In this document: in pieces, positions 45,623-57,575 of the stretch
How the letters are laid out: each line of letters opens with the position of its first letter
How positions within the stretch are numbered: the first letter of the stretch is position 1
Assembly: GCA_963682175.1 (NCBI GenBank)
Contig: OY821788.1
Location: 14,712,001-14,776,000, forward strand
Source of the DNA: Triglochin maritima
Taxonomy: Eukaryota; Streptophyta; Magnoliopsida; Alismatales; Juncaginaceae
Reading direction: 5' to 3'
Length of the DNA: 64,000 nucleotides
Position numbers and translations under genes: made by a program
The notes under the pieces: model-generated
Seen by the model: only the letters and a program-made list of their open reading frames with translations
What the model was told of the DNA's origin: nothing
Databases searched by the model: none

Positions 45623-46411
45623 AACTCATCTTCTTCCTTTGTAACCTACCCATTGCTTGGTGGTCTTTCTACCTACATGGAGTAAGCACCTGGAGAAAAA
45701 CTCAAGTGGAAAGAAAGCTACTTGGAATGTGAGTCATTAATTTCTTGTTAGCTTCATGTTGTCTTTTAATGCTTGCATGTTTAGCTTTGTTTTGTTTTGT
45801 TTTCTTCATCGTAGTGTAATTAGTTAGAATGTCTTTCTTTCTTACTATAATTGTTAGCTTAATGTGTAGTGAGTAGTTTCATCCCCCTTTGGGGGTGAAG
45901 ATGATGTTTATACATGTATGAAGAATGAGAATGAATGTTATCTTATGAAATATGTGATGAATATGATTGTATGCTTGTTTGTTTAAATGAGAATACGTAA
46001 CTTGATGGGTGTAGCCACAACTTTTAAACACTTCCCATGCTTGTTTACGTTCTTAATAACTAACTTGTTTATGCTCATGTTAATCAACTAGGTTTGTGAT
46101 TGGATTGATAGGTTTTGCCACAACCATTAGACATTTCCAATGCATGAAAACACAACCTATACTTGTGCCATATCGAATGCATTGTACACCACATTATTAC
46201 ATGTATACACACACTCCACCCCTTAGGGGTTTTCCTTACTGAATTTCATCTAGCTTTGTTAGTTTCTTAGTTTAGTTTTAGTTAATCTTGAGTTATTATC
46301 TTTTTCATTTGTTAGTTACTAGTTTAGTGTAATCAAAACTCTTCTCTCCTTATTTGCCACAACTTCATCACGGTCGTGCACTTGTGGTTTAAACTTAATC
46401 AAAACATAATA

Positions 46412-48056
46412 CTTTTGTTCACTTACCCTCGATATTCATCAACAATGGAGGTATTATTCAACACCCAATTGTGAGCTTTCTCTAGATAAATGACATCTAG
46501 AACAATCATTACCCTTACCTATGGCCTATTAAAAACTGTCTCCACACTGTTCAAATATCTAGAAGAAAAGGTTGTGCACTCCGAGGCTAGATTACCTTCA
46601 CAAATAGATCTTTATGGTTTATTAATATTTCGAACATGAGATTTCAACCTGTTCAAATATCTTTCGAACGGGTACATCCAACGATAGTACACCGGAGCCG
46701 CCAATCATGCCTCCCCAGCAGGTGAACCGACAGATGCAACATAACTTCAAAAAAATTCAATGGAAATCTCATCTCAAACTGACATAAAATAATACCTATA
46801 TGTTTATCTAGACGTTTGAAATCTGCAGTGGTGTTTAGTTTTGAACACAAAGTGTGAAAAAACTGACTCATGCTAGTGACTACTTCTCGCACTTCTTTCA
46901 CTCAATGACTCTTTCTTTTGGCCAAGGGTAACTTTTCTTGCATCAATATATGTTCATCATGACTCTTTAATGAGATAATATTGCACTTCTTTGGGTTTAT
47001 GTAACGGGATATGTTGGATGAATACCCATCTGCACCTTCACTGAATGAAAAACGCTTCAAAAATATTCTTCATCAATGCTCATTTGTCGACACTAAGACC
47101 CATATGCAGATCCCTTCTTATTCCCAATGCCTTTAAGTCTCTTCTTGAATTTTCATTATATTTGCATTCTTTTGGGGTCAATATCATCTTCAGCAAATGG
47201 TCCCACACATACAGTAAGTGGAAAAATATACTTTTCTTAGTCTAGCTATTGTCGTCACCGTGAGAATAATTTTGCTAATTTTCAAGAACATCTTCCCCAA
47301 ATTTGTATTCTGGCGGACCCATGTATTCTTCTTTGCCATCAAATGCGCTATTGTTTTTCCTCCAACGATAATCTTTCTCAAGCCACTGACGGTGACCCAA
47401 ATAGCAATTTTTGCCACTATGCTTCAAATAAGTGGAATGAGTATCTTCCATATAGTAAGGGCATGCCATATACTCTTTATTCATCCAACCACTCAAATCA
47501 GCATATGCAGAGAAGTTATTTATTGTCCACAACAGGGCGGCTCTCAATGTGAAACATGACTGAGTGTAAGCATGATAAGTATCCAAACCCTCCTCCCAAA
47601 GTTCTTTTAGATCTTCGATAAGTAGTTACAAATAAACATCTACCTTGTTGTCAGTATGATCGGGTATGATAAACGGCATAACAAAGAACCGGTACTTCAT
47701 ACTCATCCACGACAGAAGATTATAAGGCACGAGCATTACATGCCAAATATTGTGTTGCGTCTGACTAAATGGTTGAAACTCATCTACGACCAAACTTAAC
47801 CTAACATTTCTTATTTTTGAAATGAAAGAATTATGTTTGTTGGCCAACTCTGCCCAACACTCAAAAGCAATCGGATGATGTAATTTCCCATATCTTTCTT
47901 GTTCCTCTGCATGTCATCTCATCGACTTGGCAATATCAACAGTGAGATATAACCTGGGAGCCTTGGTTTGAGCAGGAACTGCTGCAAGAGTGCCACTAGA
48001 AATCTTTTGCATTTTCGGGCCCCAACAATTTGAGCCTCTACTTCATCTTCCTTCTA
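46412..48056 (-). pseudogene. CACTA Tnp2-type transposase, central part
   Basis: Minus strand. 47990-47626 has HPIAFECWAELA and NVRLSLVVDEFQPF, then VPYNLLSWMSMKYRFF, as in the Tnp2 catalytic region. 47586-47275 has CFTLRAALLWTINNFSAYA...LSGW...DTHS, also Tnp2. 46901-46653 has HIGIILCQFEMRFPLNFFEVMLH, the DUF4218-like region, and near 46450 NWVLNNTSIVDEYR. Frameshifts and stops separate the blocks. It is upstream of the 27041-27604 part and downstream of 49542-50281. Confidence 0.85.
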
Positions 48057-48061
48057 CATGG

Positions 48062-49536
48062 TGATCAATATCAGAAGTTTAAAACCTCAATTGCATGACC
48101 ACGTTGAAGCAGTGGCAAGTACGGGTCACGTCTACGAGGAGCGAGTGTGGTTCGTCGTCATACTTGAGTAGGGCAAGAAAATGAAGATTGAGTGTATCGA
48201 AACTAATTAATGCTACATGAATCGACAAAGGAAACCTAATGTGACTTGTCCCGTTGGAGGTGGAGAATGCATGCAAATGTAGATGTGCGATATATGTGTG
48301 TGTACAATTAAGCACTAATGACATGAATAACATGGAAATCTTATAATGACCCAATCCTAAGTGTGTCTCTACATGGATTAAGATGTAGCACCATCACTAA
48401 AACGTCAAAACACTACTCAGAATAAGGCCAAAGATAACCACAAGCTTACATGTCAATCTTATCTCTTTATCCACTTAAATCTTATCCTCGCCTCATCATT
48501 AGGACCAAAGCATGTGTTAAGCATCCATTAGGACCAATAACACATCAAAGGCAAGAGTGAGAAACTCATCAAAATGACTATGGAAGTCATTTGAAGCTCC
48601 ATATTAAACACACACACACAAATCTAACTACATCCACACTTCACATCATCCTTCACCCCTCATGGGGATGGATTACTCACTATTAACAACGAAAACAACA
48701 AAGTAAAAACAAACATGAACATGTGAAGAATATTAATTCTAATCAAGACAAGAATGTCACTACTACAAAATTGACTTTTGCCGACGGACACTTCCGTCAG
48801 CATAAGTCACCCTTTTCGTCGGCAATAGGTCGTGCCGACGGAATTTCTGTTGGAAAAAGTCTGCTGGCAATACTTGTCGTCGGCATGCTCCTAGCCTACA
48901 ATAACAATAAACCAAAACTTGATTAATGAAAGCTTACAAATGGTTGTCTTCTCCTCTCCTCCACTACTCTACTAAGCAAGAATTAGACCTACCCTAAGGA
49001 GGGGAAAGAGGAAGAAGAAATGGAAGAAACAAATTGTAGGAATATCTGAGCCACTCCAGAAATCATGGTGTCCATCTCCCAACCGAATCCGTCAATGACA
49101 AATTTAGATCCAATGTGGGCAGATTGTTTGGGTCGGATCCACCTAAAATTTCCGCAGCAGGTTAAGTGCCCAAATTGAGCACGTGGGGTGCATCCTGATC
49201 CATTGGTTCGAGCCTGTTTGGTCTTAATTGTAGAATTACTCCTCAGGTTCTTGAGATTATGGACTTTTGCAACCAAACTATCTTCTTTATGATCCGGTCC
49301 CTCCTCGTTTTCGATTAGGTCCTTCCTGACTTGCAATCATGTCCTTAGGCATTAGAGATAGGTCCATAATGCTTTCCTTTCTTCTTGCATTCGAGTCTTT
49401 TTTTTCTTCCTTTCTCTTATTACTTACCTAAAACCTAAAATACATGCAACAACAACCTGAGTAGCACAAATATGGGGTAAAATAAATGATATATATATAT
49501 ATATCATGAATGTGTTGTATGATATGCTAGTAATCA
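48062..49536 (-). repeat. solo LTR I (H-related Athila family)
   Basis: On the plus strand it starts TGATCAATATC and ends ATGCTAGTAATCA, the same end as H's LTR (ATGCTACTAATCA, 57575). The flanks CATGG (48057-48061) and CACGG (49537-49541) match at 4 of 5. Transposase sequence continues on both sides. It carries a CACTA-end fragment at 48758-48896 and an (AT)n run at about 49488-49505. Confidence 0.8.
48758..48896. mobile_element. CACTA-end fragment inside solo LTR I
   Basis: It begins CACTACTACAAAATTGAC and contains several copies of a TGCCGACGG-type repeat in both orientations, as in the outer end of a plant CACTA element. The H LTR lacks it at the matching place. No matching right terminus was found, so it is either a truncated end or a decayed tiny element. 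Confidence 0.55.
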
Positions 49537-49541
49537 CACGG

Positions 49542-50281
49542 TTACCCAACGAGAATCGCCGCACACAGAACATAAATTGGCATTATCATTCTCTTTCCAG
49601 TACAACGTGCAATGATTCTTGCAAACATGGATATTTTCATAATGAAACCCTAAGTTGGCAACCAATTTCTTCATCTCATCTTTATCCTTAGGCAAACAAG
49701 CTCCCCCGGGAAGTAATTCTGTTTTGTACGCTGACCACTTATCAAACGAAGTCTACGACCATCTAGTTGTCCACTTTAGCTGAATCTCTTTGATGATAAA
49801 AGATAATTTCGTCAATTCTGGTTTGCACCCGGTATACAATGGTTGATCTTCGTCCATCTTGTAGTCGGGAACCTTTTCAGCATTTTTTGGTGCCCTGATC
49901 TCGACGAATCGGCCATGACATTACCACCTTTGACCACATCGTGTATCATCTACTTTATGTCATCAACGCCATCCTCTTCTGACTCAATCTCTGTTGGTTG
50001 TGTTGTCATTGCCGTGCCTACTTGGGCACTCGAACTTGCAACACTTTCCCCGTGAAAAACCCACTCCTCATAATTATGAGCAAAGACATTTACGACGACA
50101 TCATCGATGACATCGCCTCTCGTCACCCATTTGTTGTTACAACATTTCATGCATGAGATCTTCCCACCACAAATGTATTGGTTGTGAGGACCAAAAGCAG
50201 GGTTCATGAATAACTTCAAATTCTCAGGGAATGTCTGACTAATTCTCTTGTCATACATGTAACTTTTGTCTGAGGCCATGA
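49542..50281 (-). pseudogene. CACTA Tnp2-type transposase, N-terminal part
   Basis: Starts at 50279 with MASDKSYMYDKRIS and continues to CGGKISCMKCCNNKWVTRGDV, the transposase-associated N-terminal zinc-binding domain of Tnp2 proteins. Below 49950 the reading continues in other frames with LYTGCKPELTKLSFI, LPGGACLPKDKDEMKKLV and CTLYWKEND, all typical of the following region, then meets solo LTR I. Stops are present near 49760. Confidence 0.83.
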
Positions 50282-51240
50282 TTCTATTGATTTAAAACGA
50301 AAAAAACATGTTAATTAAACCTAAATAACAATTCTATAGAAATTTCGGTAGAACTTCCCCTACAAATTACTATGAATTGTTTTTGAAACCCCTGGGATAT
50401 ACAAGAAAATCCCCACATCTACAATGTCCTTTGCATTTCACTACCATATCTTGTATATTATTGTCTACTACATCACATTCCCATTACAAACATCAAACGT
50501 GTTATATGATTTTCTCCACTTTCTCACACCACCTATACCAAACCAATCAAAATCAACTCACCCAACTACAAAATTCAACTAAAGCTAATGCAATCAAACT
50601 AGCACATCCAACTCCATCGAACTATCACATCCAAACTCAATTGAATTGAACTAAATCTAACATAATCAACTAACCAATCCAACATAATCGAACTAATGAA
50701 TCGAAGTCAATCCAATTAACCTATCCAATAAAATCCAACAAATCAATCTAACACAAACCAAGCACATGAAACCTTAAAAATCCCCCAAACCACTTCAAAC
50801 AGTAAACAAGTTTAAATTTAATGGTTAGTTTTTTCAATTTTTTTGTTGAACCACCCTTTATTTTCAAATGAAAAATCATCAAAGCCCTAGATTGACAAGA
50901 AAAAACATATATATTTTGACATACAATATACATTTCATATTCATCATCACCAATCTATCTTCTAATATACATGTTCAATTTTATGCAACACAAACTCATA
51001 AACAAATTCAATATATTAAAATAAGAACTAATTATACATCAAACTAATCATATAAAAACTAATGTCTTACAAACTCACATAATTATTCTAATTAATCATA
51101 CTTTAATCATACAAAATCACATAAGTAATTGAATTAAACATACTTTTAATCATACGAAATCACATAATTAATCTAATTAATCACAAGTTCAATCTAACTA
51201 ATCATACGAAATCACAACTTAAATCGTGTAAATCAAAACA
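50282..51240. other. AT-rich flank upstream of the transposase, no gene seen
   Basis: Low-GC sequence upstream of the Tnp2 start. 51050-51230 holds degenerate direct repeats of about 35-40 bp (TAATCATACGAAATCACATAA-type in part). It may include the promoter and right end of L, but no CACTA terminus or clear subterminal repeats were found. Confidence 0.45.
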
Positions 51241-51245
51241 TTAAT

Positions 51246-51593
51246 CTAAAAAATTGACATTATTCTAAAATATTTAAAGTAAGGGTTTTGGTGGTAGTAG
51301 GGTTTGGAGAATCGGTGGTGGTCAATGTGGAGGTTGTGGTGGTGGAGTCTGGTGGTGGTGGTGGTGGTGGTTGTGAGGGTGGTGGTGGTGTTGGTAGTGT
51401 ATGTGATGGAGTTTAGTAGTGGTGGTGGTGGCTGCTCAGTACGTGCAGTTTGGCACTTCAAAAACTCGTCGAGCCTCTCGACGGTCCCATCGAGCGCTTG
51501 ACGCTCTTCCTCCCACGTCGCACCATCAGTCGCCTCACTAGGGCTACGTTCACGCGGTGCGGGTCTTATGCGTCTCGGAGGCATCCGGAACAA
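51246..51593 (-). pseudogene. possible chromovirus gag N-terminus (fragment)
   Basis: The frame begins near MPPRRIRPAPRERSP (methionine at about 51584). The MPPRR start followed by an E/R-rich helix is common in plant chromovirus gags. It sits just downstream of LTR-like sequence ending at 51728 with an imperfect initiator-Met PBS (TGGTAACACAG). After about 60 residues it runs into a GTG/GGT microsatellite (51290-51440) and coding sense is lost. Recognition is from these features only. Confidence 0.4.
51290..51440. repeat. imperfect (GTG)n / (GGT)n microsatellite
   Basis: A run of GTG/GGT trinucleotides, purest at 51350-51370 and 51378-51392. Open frames over it on either strand are threonine/histidine or valine/glycine low complexity and should not be read as genes. 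Confidence 0.85.
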
Positions 51594-51727
51594 AAACTAA
51601 AAGAAAAAGAATCAACTCCAATATGCTTGCATGATAAACTGAAAGGGATGCAAAATTCTATCTACACATCTCCTAAGTGTGGTTTCTTTGGATGAGTACA
51701 CCGGAACTGCCCTACTGTGTTACCAAG

Positions 51728-54200
51728 TTGTAACATCCCCGAAAAAGTAAATAATGTAAACGAAATCTCAAGACAACATAAGACCAGAAATAACGGGGAA
51801 ATTACTCTTAAACAGTTAACCAAGGTGATCCATTAGAAAAACATTCCAGTCAGGTTACATCAAGGACGAGGAAAGGACATAATACAGTAAAGAAAAAAAC
51901 CTAAGATAAGACTGGAGGATCCGATCCGTGTGTGCACTCATCCTCTGTCGCCGCCCACTCAGCACATTAACGAGGCCCTGAAATGCAACATGATAAAATG
52001 CCTGAGTTTTCATAACGAAAACTCCATATACCAAGTCCACCTATGAATGTATGAATGTATAGTGCAATGAACCTATCATACTAGTGTCACATGACATAAA
52101 AGTACAAACAAGGAAACCTTTTTCAACCCGGGGCATAATGGGCCACAGTCCCACCCACAACATTGGGTTACCCGAGGGCACCCACTGGAGGCACACACAG
52201 TCTTATGGGAGTACGCGATACATCCCCACTCGCGACTATAATAATCATGAGGGTTTGGTGAGGGTTGCACGCACTTCTGAGTCATAGATACAACTCCCAC
52301 CAACGTCATCGCTCTAGTCGGCCATACCCGCCGAGCCGTGCCACAACACAAACGAACATTCTCGCCGGAACAAGTCCGGACGGCCATCTCCGCCGACACA
52401 ATGACTAAACGGTCATCTCGCTTCGTGGAGCTGCGTAACCTCAATACAATGGGATTAGCGATCCCTCGGGTCTACTACGTAGGGTGTCTCAATGAAATGT
52501 AATATGTCACATGAAAAGCAATAAAACCCAAAGATGATACGTGCAACAAAATCCATCAGCTCAATCCCACAGTCCAGCAGCTCTGTCCCTCCGTCTAGCA
52601 GTTATGTCCTTCAGTCCAGCTGCTTTGTCCCTCATAACATCCTGCAAAACCAAGTGGTCGGCCATGCTACCCCCGGGCACCCTTGCACGGACAGCCGACT
52701 AGCCCGACGTTCGGCAGGGACAGACCACTCTGGCGGCCTACCGGCCACCACTCGTCGTCAGCGAGGCCTACAGCCGGCCAACGACGAGTCCCCCCCCCCA
52801 ACCCCCCACACCTTGTGGGAGTTAAAATGTAATCTTGGAATACCTTTGAGTTCACCGGAGTTAGTCGGAGCTCTGACTGTCGCTGGAAACCACACACCTT
52901 CGGTAAACCACCAAGCACCTGTGGTCACCTCCTCACTAGACAAGACTTCACCTCCTTGTCATCGTTCAGCACTCCGGCAACCTTCCCCGCAGCACCTGTG
53001 GCAGTGGAGGAGGAGAGGGAGAGGGAGGTGAATGGGAGAGAAAATGTGGGTTTGGAGTTGGGTTAAGAGAGAAGTGAGAGAGGGATGTGTGTTGTGTTTG
53101 TTTTTCTTCCAAGCAAAACTCACACCAACCAAAGGCATATAAGCCCATACCCCCACATGCCTCTCCAAGTCCAAGCCAAAACGTGCTTCTCAAGTCAAAG
53201 AAAGTCATTAGCCTAAACCCCTCCACTAATCAAGCTTAAGCCACTTTTAATCACAACTAATAATTCACCTTTCTTAAATTCTTCCCAAACATGATTAACC
53301 ACATAGATTAGGACATAACAATGTTGATCAAAGGAGGGATGGTTCCACTTAATTTTCTACTCAATCATATCGCCTTCTATAAATGAATGCACATCGGAAA
53401 ATTTTCAACTGAGTAGCTGGAATAATCCATAGAAAACTTTGATTTATTGCGAACTTACTAGGAAGAAGTCACTACTCTTCATGCATCAAACCACAACTAC
53501 GTTGAAGTCGAATGATGAAGATAGGAAGTCAGAGTGGTTAGCCCTTAAGTTGTAAAAGTAGTAAGGATAATCAGGATCGGAGCGGCAAGGGATTTTTGCG
53601 ACTGAGAAAAGAAGGGAGAATTTTTTTCTTACTTGGCTCAATTGCGTTGCACACAACTTCGATTTGGATAGAAAACAAGTGGTTCACATGTGTATATCTT
53701 TGGAGAGACGTCGGCAGTTGTAGTTGAGGCGGTGGTTTTTTTGAGAACGATGGTTGTTGGAAGCAACACGTAGGGTGAACGGTGTAACCATTGGCCAAGG
53801 TGGTTGTGGCTAGTTGTAGATGACGGTGGGTAGATGTAGATGGCAGCGGATGGGAGGTGGCCTGCATGCGGATTCAAGAAGAACTTGTTGATAATGGTTG
53901 CAAGAGGTGACACATGGTTGGGGACCTTGATATTAGGGTTATGACAGAAAGCAGTTTGGCTAGAGAAGATGAGATGAGGTAGGAGAAGAGAGGAATTTTG
54001 GGGGGGAAACATCAGGGCGAAATGGTAAGAAAAGTATAGAATGAATATGAAATATCCTTGTTTTTATATAAGGGGATTGATACTTGAAATTATGTTTTTT
54101 CACACTAATAACTAATAAGGCCCGTGCAAATTTTTGGTATAATTTTTTGTTGTTTTTATTAGACAATTAAATAAATTTTAAGAAATAATGGACTTGACTC
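51728..54200 (-). repeat. probable chromovirus (Tekay/Del-like) LTR, outer boundary unknown
   Basis: The edge at 51728 reads TGTAACATCCCCGAAAAA on the plus strand, the kind of terminus seen in plant chromovirus LTRs. On the minus strand this LTR end is followed by an imperfect Met-type PBS and a possible gag start, so it would be a 5' LTR. A TATA box in the same sense (TTATATAAAAAC) lies at about 54062-54073. It also contains three roughly 20-bp repeats at 52570-52634 (CAGCAGCTCTGTCCCTC type). The far end was not found; 54200 is a guess. Confidence 0.45.
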
Positions 54201-55027
54201 GTGTTCTGTGAAGTTAAATCAGTTTTCATACTCTAGGACGATAAATCCAAAATCAGTCATCCTCACGTATCTTCTTAATGAAATATGCTTATTTTACAAA
54301 TGGTTTTATAACTTTACATTCTTATGATTTCTTTTATTTTTTAATATTTTAAAAAAATCCCTCAAATAAACAAATAGGTCAAATTACATATTACTGAAAT
54401 GTTCATGCTTATTGCACCACCTTATTTCAATTTAGGGTATTAAAAGGATAAAATAGTTTTCTCTTCAAACTTGAGAGAGTTGGGAGGTCAATTGGAGTTT
54501 CTTTCCATTTCCCTTTTTTTCCCTCCATTCCTATCCTTAAGTTTTTTTCATGACACTGGGTTTTTTTATCCTTGAGTTGCTATGCAAACTAATTTTTTCT
54601 TCTTATTGAAACTTATGAAAACGATAACTATTTAAGTACTTGAGCACTCAAATACAAGTAAGTCTTATATTTAACAAATAGAAGTTTGTGCAATAGTGTA
54701 GTATAGAGGTATTATACGTGTTCGAAGAAAGTAATATTCACGTACCCATAACGAGTATCAAATGTGTAAAAGTGGCGTGTCTAAGCGCGTGTACGACATG
54801 ACCCATTTACTAATCATGTATAAATGGGTAAATGCGATTATAAATGGGTCAGATATGGGTAATGACCTACCGACATGATTGTTAAATGAGTCAGATACAA
54901 ATCTAACACAAATATATAATGCCCCGTAATGGAAACCTATTTTGGTCCCTTCACCCAATCACTTCCTTACATGTGTCTAGAAAACTTTGAAAATACCTCT
55001 TCCCAACACCCCCATCACCATAACCAC
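54201..55027. other. AT-rich unidentified sequence
   Basis: No gene seen. 54770-54910 contains repeated ATAAATGGGT / ACCCATTTA motifs. It may be the upstream part of the chromovirus LTR or unrelated spacer. Confidence 0.4.
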
Positions 55028-56369
55028 TGATTAGTAGCATATCATGCATCATATTCATGTTATATATTTCAGGTATTAGGTAATAAAGAAGATAAGGGAA
55101 GAGAAAAATGTCTAAAACGTAAGAAGAAATGACTTAAATGAAGCAAAATGGACATCTCTGTCATGCACATTGACCCACCTGCAATAGGGAAGTACCTGGA
55201 CATAAGCCCAGATGGACTAAATAACAAATCGAGAAACTTCACACCATCATGATAAGCATTTTGGCAATTAGATTGGGCATAGACTCAAATGGTTTACCAG
55301 GGCACACTCCACGTGCGTAATGGAAGAGCTTAAGTAGATGCGCAAAATTGAGTCGCATCTGATCAATTTGGACCGCTAATTTGCGGTCCATTTGGTCAGA
55401 ATCTGACCTAGTTTCTCACGGATATGGATTATGTGTTTATGTCTATTCTCGGAATGTTTCATTAGTCCCACATCGAGGGATTGTCCCAGTTGCCTTTTTC
55501 ATGTATATAAATAGAACTCTTTTTCCTCCTTTGTAACCTACCCATTGCTTGGTGGTCATTCTCTCTACTTGGAGTAAAAGCCTTGGAGCAAAACTCAAGT
55601 GGAGAGGAATGCTACTTGTACTGTGAGTCATGGAAATAAAATATTTTCCTAGATTTGTTTTAATGTTGTCTCTTTTAATGCTTGCATATTTAGCTTAGTT
55701 TTGTTTCCTTAATCTTAGTATAATTAGTTATAATGTTTCTCTTCTTTAGTATAATTGTTAGCTTAATATGTAGTGAGTAGTTCCATCCCCTTTGGGGGTG
55801 GAGATGATGTTTATACATGTAATGAAGAATGAGAATGAATATTATCCTATGCAATATGTGATGAATGTGAATGTATGCTTGTTTATTTAAATGAGAATAC
55901 TTAACTTGATGGGTTTTGCCATGACCATTAGGTACTTCCCATGCTTGTTTAGGTTCTTAATAACTAACCTGTTTATGCTCATGTTAATCAACTAGGTTTG
56001 TGATTGGAATGATAGATTTTGCCACAACAATTAGGTACTTCCTATGCATGAAGACAAAACCTGAACTTGTGCCTTATTGAATGCATTCTTCACCACCTTA
56101 TCACATGTGTACACACACTCCACTTCTTAGGGGTTTTCCTTACCGAATTTCATCTTTCTTGTTTGTTAGTTTGTTAGTTTAGTTTTAGTTAGTCTTGTGT
56201 CTTAATCTTTCCCGTTTGTTAGTTGTTAGTTTAGTGTAATCAAACTTCTTCCCCCTTCTTTTCCACTTGATTTCTGAAGAACTAGAGTTGACACACCTCC
56301 TTGTGGACTCGACCTGTACTTGTCACCGTTTCATCGCAATCGTGCACTTGCGGTATTATAACTGAATCA
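55028..56369 (+). repeat. 5' LTR of truncated Athila-like element G (F family)
   Basis: Starts TGATTAGTAGCATATC, related to solo LTR F, and ends ...AACTGAATCA before a decayed PBS. Compared with F it is complete in one piece (1342 bp). No second LTR exists in the window. Confidence 0.8.
55371..55513 (+). promoter_or_regulatory. U3 promoter block of G
   Basis: Dyad GACCGC-6 nt-GCGGTC (55371-55388), exact USE (GTCCCACATCG, 55464-55474), TATAAATAG (55505-55513), with a 30-bp gap between USE and TATA. A further 7-bp inverted repeat AGATGCG/CGCATCT lies at 55336-55360. Confidence 0.66.
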
Positions 56370-56463
56370 CTCAAGTTTTTGGTGTTGTTGCTGGGGAGGT
56401 GCTCTGTCTAGACTCTGGTTTGGACGATTCTAGTTTATTAGTCTTTGTTTTTTAGTTTTGGAT
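56370..56463 (+). other. decayed PBS and leader stub of G
   Basis: The PBS at 56380-56397 reads TGGTGTTGTTGCTGGGGA, differing from C's PBS by four C-to-T changes. The following leader (GTCTAGACTCTGGTTTGG) matches C's leader and then breaks off at about 56463, where H's LTR sequence begins. Confidence 0.75.
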
Positions 56464-57575
56464 GAGGTCAACATGAGCACCTGCATGCACATGTCATGTT
56501 TTCTTCTTCCACTCCATCCTTATCCTCACCTCATCATTCCCCATAAAATAGGCTCACTAATCTAAGCATGTGCTAAGCTTCACTCAAAGCATTAACACAT
56601 CAAAGATAAGAGTGAAAATCACATTAGATGGTTAATGGAACTCATGTGAGGTTCAGAGGTAGAATTAACACACCCACCAATACATCACATAATCACAACA
56701 CCTTCTTCTCCACCCCCCAATGGGGATGGACTACTCTCTACTCATATCTAAACTAAAGAAAGCATAAAAACAACCCAAAACCATAATGCAAAATTCAAAA
56801 AACTAAATGAAGGAAAACAAACACAAAGGATATGTCATCAAAGGAAAGACATCATAATGAAGAACAAGAACTAAACTATATTAAAATGAAAGATTACAAA
56901 ATTTCCTTCCTCTTCTCCTCTTATACTAATGAGCAACAAATAAAAAACCTAAACTAATGGGGAAGCAAGAAGAAAAAGGAGAGAAGAGATTACAATGGTA
57001 TATATAGACTAATACATGGTTAGGATTAATCTGAAAATAATTGGATGTCTCTAAATCACACCTGATGGACTGTGAATACTTTGACCCGACAACCCGACCC
57101 AAGGCCAAAATCTAAGATCCAACAAAGCAAGTGGATCCACCAGTAGTGGATAAAAATCCGCCAGTGGCGGATCCGAAGGCTTTAATCGGGTTCAGATTTC
57201 TCTGGCTGTTAAGTTGCCATGTTTTCCACGTGGGGGTGAAGCCATGATCCACAGGTTCAAGGCCTCTTGTCTTTAATTGGCAAAATACTGATATGGTTCA
57301 AGTCATGTGTCACCATATTTTGCACCTCACAATCAGGTCCCTCCGGGCTTTCACTTGGATCCTTCCTAATTTACGATCCAGTCCCTGTGCATCACAAATA
57401 GGTACAGAAGTCTTCAATTCAGTCCATTCTTGTTGCAATCATGTTCTTCATGCTCCATTTCCTCTTCTTTATTACCTAACACCTGAAACACTACAACAAA
57501 CACTCGAGTAGCACAATTTTGGGGTAAAATGAAGGATATATAGCATGAATACAATGTATGATATGCTACTAATCA
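56464..57575 (-). repeat. 3' LTR of H, truncated
   Basis: It ends, on the plus strand, ATGCTACTAATCA, followed by the PPT. Minus-strand TATA box at about 57000-57008. Two dyads lie at 57136-57150 (TCCAC/GTGGA) and 57157-57171 (TCCGCC/GGCGGA), centres 21 bp apart, also containing GTGGATCCAC. No USE was found. The left edge is a break against G. Confidence 0.78.

Larger units (their letters stand above)
27610..46406 (+). repeat. solo LTR F, split by elements E and C
   Basis: LTR sequence lies at 27610-27911 and 45391-46406 (about 1.32 kb together), on the plus strand, related to G's LTR at 55028-56369. It starts TGATTAATATC and ends ...TTAATCAAAACA. The flanking 5-mers CAATA (27605-27609) and TAATA (46407-46411) match at 4 of 5. 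CACTA transposase sequence lies on both sides, so no internal region is present and it is a solo LTR. Element E with its GGTGC duplication accounts for the interruption. Confidence 0.82.
22255..51240 (-). mobile_element. CACTA (En/Spm-type) transposon L, degenerate base layer of the centre
   Basis: The transposase frame is collinear across three segments once later insertions are removed: N-terminus 49542-50281, middle 46412-48056, C-terminus 27041-27604. Subterminal repeats of CACTA type lie at 22270-22710. Intact CACTA terminal repeats were not found at either end, so both limits are approximate. Insertions inside are K/J, F/E/C and I. Confidence 0.72.

Noticed and set aside
51246..51501. 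Threonine/histidine- or valine-rich proteins over 51300-51450.
   Set aside because: They are translations of a GTG microsatellite.
52534..53031. 165-codon plus-strand open frame, serine/proline rich.
   Set aside because: It lies in presumed LTR sequence, is low complexity, and has no recognisable domain.
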